Shown: positions 34,053 through 47,279 of the stretch, piece by piece
How positions within the stretch are numbered: the first letter of the stretch is position 1
Layout of the letters: each line of letters starts with the position of its first letter
Source: Kryptolebias marmoratus
Lineage: Eukaryota > Chordata > Actinopteri > Cyprinodontiformes > Rivulidae
Direction: 5' to 3'
Assembly: GCF_001649575.2 (NCBI RefSeq)
Contig: NC_051440.1
Location: 19,255,567-19,319,566 of the forward strand
Length of the DNA stretch: 64,000 bases
Position numbers and translations under genes: made by a program
The notes under the pieces: generated by a model
Database searches by the model: none
Told to the model about the DNA's origin: nothing
The model's input: the letters and a program-made list of their open reading frames with translations, nothing else

Positions 34053-35795
34053 TCCAAATAAAAAATAAAAAACAAGAACAAAAAAACAACAACAACACAT
34101 TTTCAGTTAAGCCTACTTTTTGTTTGGTGTGTTGATTCATGAATTAAAATTATTCAAATCAAAAAACCACAATAGCAATTTCTAAGATGATTCAATTAGA
34201 CAATTAACTAGTGGAATAGGCTGCATGGCAAGCTTAGTGACTGGATACTGACAACAGTTCAGAGGAGTACTGAAAGACAAAAAGGCTCACACATGAATCT
34301 TTATAAAATCAATATGTTGCTCATCAGATCATGAAGTGTCATTTTTAATGAATCATCTTAGATAATCAGTAGAAACTAGTAAAATATATTAGAAGTTTTT
34401 GGACACATATGTGGATACCAATGATGGCCAGTAATGCCAACAATTTTTAGCAAAACATGACTACTAACCTGACTGACTACATACCCATGAATAAAGAACA
34501 TGACAAAGGTTTTCACTACCTATTACAGGCAAAATTCCATCTAAGTAAAAATATCTTAGAGGACTTCTTTGGCTCTTGAGTAAACTACAGCTGGTTTGAT
34601 AAACTTTCAGGTTTTTGCACAGTTATGCAAGTTTTGGTTGGCAGAATGTGTGGGCATTAGGAAATTATATATTTCTTTTAGCCTTGTGTGCAAGTCCTTT
34701 CTGGGGGTCATGGTTAAGTATCAGAATTTGATGATGCAAAGATGATGAAGGCAGTTGAAATATGCTGGGTAGACTTTGATAGAGAGGTAGACCAAAGGGA
34801 AGGAAAGATAGTATTTGTGCTGTGGAGCATGATGAAATGTGGTTTCTTACAATTTAAGGATCATACAAATTTTGTATCTGAAAATGGATTGCTCTAGCAG
34901 ATTTGGAAGTTTTGTCTTACTTCTGCACCATTGTCCAACGAGTTTATTCAAATCCCTTAAGATCACATGCCCATTTAAAGAAAAGTTATGTGTAAGTACA
35001 AAGAAAAGTTCAAGAGCCATTTGAAGACATCCCATTAAGTCTGACTTTTGTAGGGCTGGGTATCTCTGAGACGATTCATTTAAAGGAACAGAGGGATCAT
35101 TCTGCACAAAAAAAGAGAATTTAATCGTTTGGCCACAAACCATAAGATGAGAAAGTTAGGTATAATTTACCTCGGAGACTTCTCAATTCTAGGCATAACA
35201 ATGCATAGAGACTGTCTCCCAAAACATTTATTTGAAAAGTTAGGCAATAGAGGAATTAAATTTGAATTTGCTAATCATTAGCAGTTTCCTCAGTCAGTAA
35301 TTACACTTTTTACACCCCCTTAATGAATACCTTTTAAAGATAAAGAGTTATCTCAAAAGGTGAACTTGGTATTAATCTATCTCTAGAGCATTTTCTGTAC
35401 AAGTAACATCAGGTGTTTCTTCCACAAGTGATAAGAACCCCATAGAATTAGGCTCGGCATTACAAACCTCCAAGGAAAATGAAAACAGATCTGGATGTGA
35501 AGCTCTTACAACCATTTTATGTTGTAAACTAATTTTGAATGCCTGTAACGAAGCCATCAGAGAAATCTGACTTTCAGCCCTGCAACTACACACAGTTCAG
35601 CATCTCACAAGTAATCATCAGTATTCTGTACATCTTTAACAACCCTCATAATTCTGCCAGAATTTTTGATTAATGCACAACCATTAAAGGCTTACTTAGT
35701 TTGCTACTTGGAAAATCTTGACTGACAATCAGAGGATAAAGCTCTAAGCACGACATAAACCTTGTAATCCTTTATCATAGCAGATTTAGACTTGA
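34053..35795. other. A+T-rich non-coding DNA
   Basis: Frames 34839-35024 (plus) and 34847-35143 (minus) are antisense to each other, and 35372-35593 has no recognised product. Nothing else seen. Confidence 0.45.
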
Positions 35796-35799
35796 TGTA

Positions 35800-36045
35800 A
35801 CCTCGGTTTCAGCTTGTTTATCTCCTTGGCTATGTCTCTGTTGATGCAAAAACAAGCAGTGCTCCAGACAATGGCGTACCTATTCGCATTTGAGGCAGGA
35901 AGGAGATTTGCAGCATCTGGATGCTACTGCCGATCCTCTCTTGCTCTAATCCACCGGGTTGCTGTGTTTCTGCTCAGACACATAGAGGATCAAGTGGGCC
36001 ATCCATTCACTTCCTACCTGCCTATGGACAGATAAACAGACAGGA
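35800..36045. promoter_or_regulatory. candidate conserved element or small exon
   Basis: A complex island with a 73-codon plus frame (35814-36035) that contains FEAGRRFAASGCYCRS. No known family is recognised and there is no clear acceptor or donor. GGCGTACCTATTCGCATTTG near 35872-35891 is CpG-bearing and unusual for the neighbourhood. Conserved non-coding element is the first choice. Confidence 0.24.
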
Positions 36046-38555
36046 AAAAAGAACAATAAATGTTCACCTAACCATGGAAGCATATTGACTTAAAGATTTT
36101 TTTATAAACTAAAGTTTATATTTTGTATTCCAGTGTTTTTACTTTGGCTTGCAATATGATTTATAGATGTACTCACACATCAACATATATAATTATGGTT
36201 GTTAGGACATATTGCAGCTGGTAACAAGGTCTTACTTGGTGCAGTTTTTTTCCCTTAACTTAATGACCTCAAAAGGTCTTATGGTTTATATAAAAAGTTG
36301 CTAATATGATGCCAGAGTGAAACAAACAAACAACAAAAAAGTAAGGTAATAAACTAAAGAAGATGTGAATACAAAATGGAAGGTTTTGAATTATTATGTC
36401 CATGTTTGAGTCGGCTTTGTTTAAAAAACAACCCTTTCATTTGTCAGAAATCATAACACTGAAAGAGGACAACCATAGATAAGTTGGTATATGATTCAGG
36501 GATGGCTCACAAATCTAAGGCACTACCTAAGCACTAATCATCACAATACTTATTGCCAGTATTTAAAGAAATTAAAATGTTCAGACATTGTACAAAGAAA
36601 AGAAACTTAGTGGAATTTCTCACAATGAGTTGACCAGCTGAGTTATAAAATGTTGAGGTACCTTTCTGATTATTTGCAGCTGCACTGTTAAATTATTCCT
36701 GCTACATCACTGGATGGTATGGTTATTTATAAGGAGTACTGTATCATTTATAGAGGCAATTTGGTTATAGTTAATATGCATGTTTACTCATGTATCAATA
36801 TAAAAGCCAAGAGCTATACAATGCATAAAAAACTGTGCACATATGTCAAACTACATGCCATTAGATGTTAAAACCATACCCACACCCTTAGCTGTGTAAC
36901 ACTTAACATCACTGTATTGCCATAATGAGTATCTGGTCTTAAGGGATCTAAAAATTAGCAATAGCGATCATAAATATGCAACATAAAAGGCAATAAAGAA
37001 TCCAGGATGAGCTTTTTCAATATCACCTTGAAAGCTTTAGAAATAACCGAGGAGTGCAGGATTCACTCTTGATTACCTTAAAAAACTCTCTCTTCTAGAA
37101 AGGTCATTTTGAAGTCTGGTTAACAAAAGACAATGAGAATCAGTGACTGGTAAATGATGGCATTGAAAAGACTTGACTGCATAGCTAAATGACCAAGCTA
37201 ACACTATTCTAAAGAGATTAGCAGGATGAGATATAGAATATGAAGGCAGATGTGACGCTTCATGAAAATCCAGGGGCATGAAACAGTGGATGACAAGAAA
37301 ATAATTCACCACCTCTGCTTTTGCTTTATTTATTTTTATTTTTATTAGTAATTTAATAATTACTTTAAAACCTTTTTAACAATGACAACTCTAGACAATC
37401 AGTTCATATTGTTTTTGTATTTTTAGTAAGGTATAACCATATATGGTTTAATGATTATTATATAATGGGTTACTCACTGAAAGGAATTTTTTTGGATTGT
37501 TTTATCTGAGAACAAGTTAAGACATAACATTCTGTCTATTTTTTGCACACATACAGCCACACACACAAAATCATTGTACAATTTATTTGTTTTTCACACA
37601 GCAGTAAAGTTCAGCAGCTGCAATCTGTTTCTGTTGTGTCATCCAAACAATTTGTCATTTCTAGGCAAGGCAAAGTGTGAGGGAAATATTTAGGCTGTAT
37701 CTTTTTCACAGTCTAATATATTCAAAGATAACAATAGCACATATCTGCACTGAAACAAAACACATAAAACCCACTGTATCAGATGAATGTGTCTCTCATT
37801 TTGAGTATACGGTACTTCTGAGGGATGATCAAAATGATACACTGGAGGAAATACTTCCCAACTACAGCCAGAAAAGTGATGGACATTTGCAACATGCTTC
37901 ATGGAAAAGCTAACGCATGCTTTTAGGTATTTCTTTAATGGCTTGAGTTTGAAAGACCTCACAGTACCAGAGGGGAAACAAAGAACCAGTTGGAGAGCAA
38001 TACACTATATCTCTGTTAATGTGCAGTAATAATCATAATCTTAACAAAAGTTCAAATAATTAAGAAAAAAAAAGTAAGAATCTGGGATGTGTACCAGATC
38101 TTCAAAGGTGACGGGAAAATTTGGAATTTCAGGCTGATTTATGTCACTCTTAACACTTTACCATTCTTGTGGCATTTACAAACTTCTTATAAGAGGAAGT
38201 AACTCTTTAATAATTAAACAAGTATTAAATAAACATCTTGAGGGTCATTGGTCAAAAGCAACAGCGTGCAGCTTATGTTTGACTTCAGTGAGATTTAGTT
38301 TAGGACCTGTATTGTATTACAGGCCAGTGAATGCACATCATATGGCATGCAAATCAATTTTACTTTTGTGGTTGCAAAGGGGATTACAAAAATGAAAAAA
38401 AGGACAACTGCAGGCACAGACTGAGCTAAACGGACCCAAAAGAAACCCACATTAAAAGAAAGTATATTGTTCCCCATGGCTTATGTTTTGCTTATGCAAA
38501 TTTCTGCTCTATATTTAATCTAAGTGGAGAAACTTAGTCTGACCTTGTGTGAATA
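36046..38555. other. A+T-rich non-coding DNA
   Basis: Several frames of 60-90 codons overlap on opposite strands (for example 37677-37913 plus and 37690-37962 minus) and none resembles a known protein. No element recognised. Confidence 0.45.
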
Positions 38556-38770
38556 TCATTGTGCAAAAGCCCACTGACACCAGTGATAAGCTGTTCTCCA
38601 AACTCTGCCAGCAATTTAAGCCTTGCCCTTTTGCCATAATCCCTCCTAGACTCACTACTGGCTGACATGCAGAAGAGTGTCTACCCTTAACTCAAGTTAG
38701 CATTTTTTTTCCCAGTTGGAAAGACCCTGCTGGAAGCCAATTGTCAGCTAAGCAGCCACCAAATGAATTG
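38556..38770. promoter_or_regulatory. candidate conserved non-coding element
   Basis: Complex block with GTGATAAGCTGTTCTCC, GCCAGCAATTTAAGCC and CCAATTGTCAGCTAAGC words, against low-complexity flanks. It ends just 20 bp before the perfect palindrome below. Inference only. Confidence 0.27.
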
Positions 38771-38791
38771 GTGTTACAGCTGTTTTAGAAT

Positions 38792-38831
38792 TTTAACAAT
38801 TTTCATTTTAATTAAAATGAAAATTGTTAAA
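38792..38831. repeat. perfect 40-bp palindrome
   Basis: The left half reads TTTAACAATTTTCATTTTAA and the right half is its exact reverse complement, with no spacer. Although A+T-rich, 20 matching base pairs without a mismatch are unlikely by chance at any one site. It could be a cruciform-forming site, the end product of a deleted transposon's two inverted repeats, or the foot of a MITE. Confidence 0.97.
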
Positions 38832-39615
38832 TTATTAAAAAAAAATCTAATTATCAAACTGAAAATTTTGTGCTTGCAATTTATTTTAAAACAGATGTCA
38901 TAATGTCATATGTGCAACTGAATACAAATCAGCCATAACATTCATCGTTACTGATAGTAATTGACTGTAAATAATAGTGATCATTTTGTTAAAAGCAATT
39001 TTTTTTTAGCCATTCCACATTTGTTATATTTTACTTCACATTGTTCAATCTAAAAGCAAAGTGCTTTGTGGATCAAAAACAGTCAAGAACTGTCAGAAAA
39101 TAAATTAAACATTGAAAATTGCATCCATCTTTTATATTTTGTCAATGCCGAGTACTGACCCATGCTGTGATCCATAACAAAAAAATGCATGCACAATTAG
39201 AAATTATTGTATCCTAAATGATTGCTATTCCTGCAGTTACTTTTGATGGAAAACATCCCTTCATGTAGCAGATAGAACATAGAGGCTGTGGCTTAATAAA
39301 ATATGTGGGGAAAGTTTTTAGTATGTTTGGTTTTTAAGAAAACAAAGCAAGTACAAAAACACATTAGCCCTTTTTATTTAATTATGTGTATTTGATTTAC
39401 ACACATACAAAAAAAACCAAAACGTTTTAAATAAAACACACCATTACTGTGGTTTTTGGAAGTGAAATATTAAATGTAGGACTTCAGATGGTGGAGCTGG
39501 TTGCTCGCTTGTTGAAGAATTGGTGGCTTAATCTCCTTTCATGTGCTGAATACCAATGTGGCTAACATTTCAGCACTTAACTTTCTCTTTAAACACCTAG
39601 TGTTTGTAATTTTTT
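38832..39615. other. A+T-rich non-coding DNA
   Basis: Nothing recognised. Confidence 0.5.
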
Positions 39616-39617
39616 GT

Positions 39618-40515
39618 TCTGTTTTTAACACAATTCAGCTCCATATTTAGGCCATGAATTATTGACAAATTTTAACTTGTGTACTGATATTATTGCTTGG
39701 GTTTTAGACTTTCATGTGGTTAGATCACAGCATGCTCAGATCAATGGCTCTCTGTCTGATGGGTTCTTTTCCTCTAATGGTTCCCCACAGGGCTGTGTCA
39801 TCTCTTCATTCTTTGTATTTTATACTCTGACAACTGCAGATGCTCCCATACAAGATGGCAGATTCTAAAATTTACGAATGGTATGATAGTAGTTTGCTAC
39901 AGGGGCATCACACCTGGTCAGCTGGTGGATGATTTTTGAATGATGTGAGAATTCCTTTTTAAAATGAAACATCACCAAAACCGAGGACGTGTTTAGATTT
40001 TAGGAAGATGTGATATTTGCTTTTTATCAGTTACCAGAGGGGAGACGTAAAGCATGTTTAAAGTTATATACCTGGGCGTTGTCACTGACAACAAGCTATC
40101 ATCCAGTGAAAATATTGAAGTCTGTAAAAATTCACAGCAGGAACTACACTTCCTTCAGAAGCTTAACCAGTTTGGGGTATGCAGGAAATTACTGACCATT
40201 GTTTAAAATGTTACGATTTATTCAGTTCTCACATTTGCTTTAATTAATTGGTTCAGTAGCCTTTCATGAGGAGACAAAATATGTTAGAACACATGGTTAA
40301 AGTTGCCAGTAAAAGTGTTGTTTTACAGTTACCTGATTTTTTTCTCAAAACCTTTGATAGACGAGTCACATTTGGGACTCAAGACATTAATTACTGTCCT
40401 GAGAACTATCTGCCTGGTGGATTTGTGCTCTTTCTGTCAAGCTGGAGTTTCAGAATGCCAAAAGCTGATGACAAACTCTTTCTTCAGGCAGGCTATTATT
40501 CAGCAAAATTTTAAA
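39618..40515 (+). pseudogene. Rex1-like LINE reverse transcriptase relic
   Basis: Forward-strand segments in changing frames match the fish Rex1/CR1-group reverse transcriptase in the right order: FNTIQ near 39628-39642, VLDF...QINGSLSDG, SPQGC at 39782-39796 (RT motif B), the catalytic FADD position degraded to FTNG (39871-39882), YLGVVTDNK from 40069, LHFLQKLNQFGVCRKLLTI near 40145-40200, and VKVASKSVVLQLPDFF to YYSAKF (40299-40514) for the C-terminus. Stops and at least two frameshifts make it non-functional. Endonuclease and N-terminal RT motifs are lacking (5'-truncated). The separate frames at 39662-39868, 40010-40195 and 40266-40514 are pieces of this one relic. The Rex1 label comes from memory. 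Confidence 0.8.
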
Positions 40516-42195
40516 AGAAGTAACACTATGAAATTTTCATTTTGATGTTGATGTCAGACATTTTTTATTGCTTAGTTTATTATGAAGTTTGTGACTGTGC
40601 ATTTTTGTGTTCATTTGGCTGCAAAGCAATTTTTTTTCTGACGAAACAAGCAAACCTTGATTTTGTATTTCTGGTGTGACAGTTGATGCAAAGCACTGAT
40701 CAACCTCTTTAATTTAGTATATTATAAACATTCATTTGAAAAATGTTTATGAGCAGTTAAAAGTAGATACTGATGTAACAAATAAGCCATGACATTTTGT
40801 AAAACTGGATTTGTTAAAAATAAATAAATAAATAGTGTAAGTGCAAAAGTTCAGCACTACTTTACTTATTAGACTTTAATTCACCCTTGAAGTTTTAATT
40901 TAAATCAGAACTGGCTGTAAGACAGGTGAATATTTGTCATGTCTCAATAAGAATTAGCACAGCAAAATGTAGACCTTAACAAACCTTTAAAAACTCTCAG
41001 TAATATAGGACTTCCACTTTACACAAGATCTAAAATCCATAATTGAAGAAGCCTTAACCGCAGGAGAAGTCTCTGAAAAAAAAAAAGAATAAAATATTTT
41101 TGATTGTCCAAATCAAAAAGACCAAGAGAGCACAGAATTTTAGCTCAAAAAAGAAGAAATATCTAGTTGAATTTATTTGAGCGCTGTTGACTGAACCGAG
41201 TACAGAGGAAAATGAAGCACAGAAAAACACACCAACATGTAGAATGCAGCCATGCAGCGACTTGGTGAAGGCCAGAGCCATTTACATGTAATCCATACGT
41301 GCATCCTGTTTCTTGTTTACTGATCAATGAAAGCGCCTTTAACAAGGACTTATGCTTTTTTGCACTTTACACATCAATCAACAAATTTAATTACAGATTT
41401 ACAGAAATAAACCCATCCAGGAATTATGGTTAATCCACCAAATGACTGGGGATATGAAGAAAAATTTATAAATAAAACAATTCCAACTCCTGAAAATAAT
41501 TAGATTTTCCTTTACAATTTTTAGAAGTATTCAAAATCTATTTGTGTACCTCCTCTGCCAGTTTTTGTTGTTTAGTAGAAAGTGACTTTCTTCATTTTAC
41601 TTTGCTCTGTTTTGGCAAAGCTGTTGGATATTGTCATGAATGCAGACAATTATTTTACAAGAAATCAGAAACAAAGGTAAACAATGACATAAAAGGCTTT
41701 TTGAGCTGAACGATGGTTAGAAAGAGAATCGATTGTTTGTGTTGAAATAAAGTTTTGAAAAATTGTTGAAAACTGTCAAAAGTTTGAACCTAGAAAAGTA
41801 ACCTGTGGTGTTTTTTTTTTACTTATTTATGTCTTTGTATATCTAAAATCTACTTTTTTTTATTTAAGCCTTATTTAACAGATCACAATGCTAAAACTTA
41901 CAAATGATACAGAAAAAAATCATGATATTTATGACTTTGTTGATATTATTACTTTGTCATTTCTAATTTATTTAAAATATATTTGTTTGAAAAGCATCAG
42001 TGATTTTATGTCCTGTGTGTTTTAACATCCAGATACATATTACATATGGTCTTCAGGTTTTTCTTCTGTTTCAAAGGTGAGCATCAACATATTGCTGAAT
42101 TATATGCTGCATTACATCTTGAAGTCTCCGTCTGTGCATCTTTCATCTTGTCTTAACACGTAACACTTTGAAAATACTCATGGGATTGCCATGTT
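40516..42195. other. A+T-rich non-coding DNA
   Basis: A-runs and T-runs (for example 41075-41086 and 41811-41820). No gene recognised. Confidence 0.5.
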
Positions 42196-42440
42196 TCTTT
42201 TCTTCTTTCTTCTGCTCTCTACTGCTCCTTTGTTCAGACACAAAACCTCATGAGAGACAGATCATGGATGATAATGGCTTACCTATAGTGTACACACTTA
42301 TTTATAACCTGAACAACAAAGTTGCCGAGCCAATAATTACTACACGGTGTGGGCAAACTCTCCACAGACATCATCCTGAGGGGCCAGAGCCTTGTGTGTA
42401 ACTGGTAGCACAAATCAATACCAGCAAATGACAGGTTGCA
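42196..42440 (+). other. exon-like stretch or candidate conserved element
   Basis: A pyrimidine tract at about 42190-42237, TTTCTTTTCTTCTTTCTTCT and onward, ends in GTTCAG, a good splice-acceptor context. The next 160 bases are open on the plus strand and read RQIMDDNGLPIVYTLIYN through to HHPEGPEPCV before a stop at 42399-42401. No family is recognised. The stretch also contains CCAATAATTACTACACGG, a homeodomain-rich word typical of conserved non-coding elements. Either a terminal exon of an unknown plus-strand transcript or an enhancer would fit; the sequence does not decide. Confidence 0.2.
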
Positions 42441-42810
42441 GATCTCACATAATTAGAAAGAGACACAAGGAAAAAGCACTGCTGGCTCACACAGATGAAC
42501 ATTAAACAAACATTTTCACCCTCACCATGTCTCACCAACATTCATTGTCTTCCTATTGACTGGGGAAGCTACTTGAAGTGTGGATTGACTGGTATCTGGA
42601 GGATATCCAGAATAAATATAAACAAAGGATTTGAAAGACAGCAAACAATGCAGACATAGACAGAAACACAAATAAATGTAATTATCTATTTCAACACCTG
42701 CTTTTTATTAAAAAAATAAATATATGTATATTTTAAAGTCCATCAGGGACTAACATATCATCATACGGTTGTTTTTCTTTTAACCAACACTTACACAAGT
42801 GCATGCATAT
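42441..42810. other. A+T-rich non-coding DNA
   Basis: Nothing recognised. Confidence 0.5.
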
Positions 42811-42812
42811 GT

Positions 42813-42833
42813 GCACACACACACACACACACA
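42813..42833. repeat. (CA)n microsatellite
   Basis: About ten CA units, preceded by alternating GCATGCATATGTG, which extends the purine-pyrimidine alternation. Confidence 0.9.
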
Positions 42834-45105
42834 AATGAACAAACAAAAAATGCACAATAAAAATTAATAAAAAAGGGAAATTTGTTCACAACAAAATATT
42901 TTGTCCACATAGTGGATAAAAACAAAATTGAAAGAAAATATGATTTCATCTTTATTTTCTTCTTTATCCAATAAAAGTATATTTCTTTGAATAGCACACA
43001 TGGACGTATTAAACCAAGCATACATTTTCCCATGGTTTTTTTCTGCCTGCTTATCTGCTGCACTTGAAGGGGAAAAAAAACAAACAAAAAAACATTAAAG
43101 TTTAATCATCTGTCCTCTTGATGCCCTTTATTGACCTGCATATTATAAAGGGTATACTTAGCAACTACTCTGTTGTATATGCCTCTTTCTCTTCTTTGCC
43201 TCCCACTCACTGCAAATCTGTGATCTTACATGAGAACTGTTGGTGAGAATGAGCCAGTTTATTTTTGTTGTTATTTTTACAAAACATAAAACATATATAC
43301 AATATAATATATTCACTTTCTGTCAATGCTTAAGAATCAAAACATTATCTTTGGAAAGTAAAATGTTTTAGGAAATAAAACTATGTGCAATAGTTGCATC
43401 TTGCCTTTGGAACTGCAGTTTAATCCTTTGTCCCACGACCCTCAAAGAAAAAAGCAGATCATGGGGATGAATGGAAAATGTATGGATCGATGAATAATAA
43501 ATACAAACACAATTTTGAATCATCATCAGTTGCTTTTTTTAGGCTGATGTGGTAAACTGAAAGAATCTGATCATTTACAAATCCAGTCCAGTCCCCATAT
43601 TCTATTTTCTAAAGTCCTACTAGAGTTGGTGACTAAACTAATAATCTAAATTTCCCCATAATAACAGAGACTCAGAGATTTTTTTTCTATTCTTTTCTTT
43701 CATTTTTAGAACTAGGAATACGCTAATGTTTAAATGAATGGGCTTTTGCAGACAAATCTGTACAACTGATAGAGATTTGTTCTGTTTTATGTCTAATCTC
43801 AAGTTTCAGATGATCAGAGCACTTTCCATACACTCTGAAGACACCCATCAACTGAGAGCAAAAACAGCAGGAGATGCTCTGATATGTAAAATCTGAATTA
43901 ATACAAGATGTCATGTGTTGATTTTTTTTGTCAAAGGGTTATTGTGTCTAGAAAACAGTGAAGATAACCAAATTTTGATGCCACCCTCGATAAAAAAAAT
44001 GACATGCAAGATATCCCACATTATTTAAACATGAAAAACTACAAACAGTTTTTTGACAAATATGGAAAGAGGAATGGAAAGAGAACTTTTCAAACTGCTA
44101 TGCCTCTGATATGTATGATGCAGAACACATTTATCTGGAACTACGGCTTTTCCACTGCACTATTTATGCTGCATGTACACGCAGCTGCTGCGGCTTCAAA
44201 CAGCCTTCTTTTGTTAACATTCCCACCATTGAGAATTGCTGCATTTGCAGTCAATTCAAATCTGTCACTGAGACCTAAAAACTGAGGAAAAACAAACCAC
44301 CACAAAACATAACCATCTGGGATTTGGGTTCGAGTTTTATGCCTAGGTTTATAATATAAGCTACATTCATTTTTTTTGTTAGGCTACAAACAAGAGAAAA
44401 GCTGCCAACAGCCTTATGCTGGTTTCAATATTTCCAAATACTTTGGAACTTTAACAAGTTGCTCTTGTTTGTTCTATCACATGGTTGTTGCAATTGTTGT
44501 GGAAGCTTTTGACAGCTTTTTGTGATTTGTGGAAAGATCAAATGTAACATTTAAACAATGCAAGTCAAAATGAGAAACTTAGCTAATTATGTCTGAACAT
44601 TTGAATCAGCAACAAATCAGAGAACAACAAAACAATTCAAACAAAACCAAACAAGAACATATGTTTTATAGAGCCCCCAAACACAAAATGTTGTAGTTTT
44701 TAAACAATGTTTGAATGAATTTGACAATATAAAGGAACATTTGACCAAAAAAGATTTGTTGCGAAACTACAGAGTAAGTGAAAGGCTAATATCTCACTCT
44801 ACAAACGTACACCAAGAATAAGCTGGACAAACGTATATGTATATATATATAACATTTTCATCTGCCATTATGATCATGCACTTTTGAGTAAATGACCCTC
44901 TTTAAATGAGACACAAAGGTGTCCAACAAATACATTAACATTATACTCTTTAACTTTTGCTGACAGTTGTTTTCTCATTATTTTAAATAATAGGAAAGGC
45001 ATCTACCACAAGATCAAACTTGGTGGTGATTTATGTTTTCTTTACACTAAGGGATGCTTGCTGAATGTTTTATTGATGGATTTAAAGGGCTAGTTGTATG
45101 ATTAT
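42834..45105. other. mostly A+T-rich non-coding DNA
   Basis: Two denser patches (about 43120-43250 and 44095-44285) may be regulatory. The 93-codon plus frame 44004-44285 includes an Ala run and no recognised domain. No gene recognised. Confidence 0.42.
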
Positions 45106-45350
45106 ATTTTATGTAATGTGTTGTACTAGATGTCCCTGACCAAACACAACTTTTGAGTGCCAATCAAACAGGCAAGAGTTACTGTGCCCTCTGGACAAAA
45201 GATTAGGAACAGAAGTCACTGGAGAGAACATATGGCAGAATGTGTCAAGTATGTGGATGTTGAGTGTGGAGCGCTTTAAGTCAGCTCCTATAATGGTGGC
45301 AGCAATAAACAGCATTATTTTTTTTAGATTTAACAGCAGCTGCAAACTAA
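45106..45350. promoter_or_regulatory. candidate conserved non-coding element
   Basis: Complex block with GAGTGCCAATCAAACAGGCA near 45155-45174 and GGAGCGCTTTAAGTCAGC near 45269-45286. The minus frame 45109-45345 has no recognised features. Inference only. Confidence 0.24.
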
Positions 45351-46080
45351 AAGATGCTCAGGACAGTTCTTAGCTACTCTATGCAGAAGAATCTCACCAG
45401 CATTTCCTCTCAAGAATCCAGTCTGTCTGCTGTGTGCACTGTACAATAAGACTGTTACACACACACACACAATTAACACACCTATACATCTGTGTAGGTT
45501 TTCCTATATTTGGGGGCATTGAGTCAAATGTTGCAAGCTGTAACTCGTATTATAATAACTGGCAGCTTATGTCTAAACCTAACCTAAAAGAAAAGAACAG
45601 CGTTACGCCTGTGCTGAGGGGGTTTGGTAGCACTCTGCAGGTGCTCCAGCCACAGAGACAATCATGTTCTTGGTATAACACAAATGACAGCAGAGACAAG
45701 AAAATCAGACAAATCCTATTACTTCATTTGTTTTTGTGACCAATCGTCATAAATTTAACAACATTTATGGCATATTAAAGAAAAATGTAAATAAAGATTG
45801 CTGAAAAAACAAGATCAGGCATCTAACAGTACTATCATTATTATTTTTTTGAGGGGGGTTCAGTAAAGTTGTTGTAGCAGCTGAACATGTGAATATTAGG
45901 ACATTTTTCAACCCATTTTATATAAAAGAATCACCACTGCAGATGTACTGCTTAATTTATTTGATTGTCTACTTACATCTCATTCATAAACATTTATACA
46001 AAGTTATGATAGTGCTATGACACAAAGGCAGATGTGCAACAACAGCTGTTATTTTTGTCACTGTGAAGACCACAACCTGA
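45351..46080. other. non-coding DNA
   Basis: A short AC array lies near 45458-45472. The 101-codon plus frame 45434-45739 begins inside it and has no recognised domain. Confidence 0.42.
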
Positions 46081-46105
46081 TTTTTTTTTTTTTTTTTTTT
46101 TTTTT
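46081..46105. repeat. T25 homopolymer
   Basis: An uninterrupted run of 25 T. On the minus strand it could be an old poly(A) tail, but no retrocopied sequence was recognised next to it. Confidence 0.95.
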
Positions 46106-47279
46106 GTACAAGAGACAGCCTGAGGCATACTGTTGTTACTATTGGAGAATTCATCATATGAACATTCAAATATTAATCTCTAGGAAAACATTCTGAAGGC
46201 ATTTTCCTCCCATTTTAGGCATGATTGAACCATGTATCAACTCATTAGCAACTTGTTCAATAGAAACAAACATATGCTAATTCGGTGTGTCAAAACATGT
46301 TGCAAAATGCTTTCTAACAAGTATCAGAATTGCATAAGGGGATCTGAAATATATACGGTGGTATAATTGAAAAATGTATGGTAATGTTAAAGTTTTAAAA
46401 TATAAAGAATAGTGAAAGACTTAGACTTAGACATCTAAATATTGCCATTGGCTAAATTCTGTTTTAAAAAATGGATGTAAAACATACATTGTTAAGCTTT
46501 TACAAATACAAGAAGCCAAAATAGGTGAAATAATATAAATAATAATAAAAAATACATAAAAAACTGAACATTTGGCTTAACCCAAGTAGTATGTTAAAAG
46601 TGACCATGAGAGCACGGGCAATATTACATCAAAAGACAGACTTAAAAAAGCAGGTCAAATCATTTCCTGGTACAAAGAAAAGTGAGTTTCCTTCATGCTC
46701 TGAGGGCTACATAGAGTTACCACTATCTCATAGAACAAAGGGATATGATTCCACTGCATCCCATCGGCTGTGTTAGAACACAGTTTTCAATTATCATACC
46801 CTTATTTTAAATATTTAGTTCTCAATATTATGTTTTACTGGACTACATATTTCAACAAAAACAGCAGAACCGAAAATAAGCTGCCACCTGTCTTGCAGAC
46901 AGGTAAAATTAATCATTCTTTTTTTTTTTTTTTTTTTTTTCTCCTCTCTCTTTTGACTATATCCAAGTCCAATTTCAAAGTGACATTTTCTCTATGGTTA
47001 CTGGTGCCTTTTTTTTTTTTTTTTTGCAAGCTGTTACTGCCAGTTTTAGAAGGTGCTAGTAGGTTTTTGATAATGGTAAAATAGCTTTATTCAGCCTATA
47101 ATGCATGTATTTTCTTTTTTTTTTTACTTTTTGAATTCACAAAATAAATTTTAGTTCAATTAAGGCATTTGCCCCAAAACAGATTCTACAAAAGGTAGAT
47201 AAAATAAACAAACTAACTAACTAAATGAGTAGATAAATTATAATCTTTCTTTAACCAGTGTTGTAGATCTCTGAATAAA
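46106..47279. other. A+T-rich non-coding DNA with T-runs
   Basis: Contains a T-run of about 22 at 46919-46940, another of about 17 at 47009-47025 and a shorter one near 47117-47126. Frames here are driven by the T-runs (poly-Phe). No gene recognised. Confidence 0.5.

Noticed and set aside
39480..39560. Possible tRNA-like head (GGTGGAGCTGGTTG)
   Set aside because: No B box at the right distance and no cloverleaf could be drawn.
44004..44285. 93-codon frame with an Ala run
   Set aside because: No domain or splice signal; the Ala run comes from a GCAGCTGCTGCGGCT stretch.
46770..47084. 104-codon frame with poly-Phe
   Set aside because: Driven by two long T-runs; not a plausible protein.
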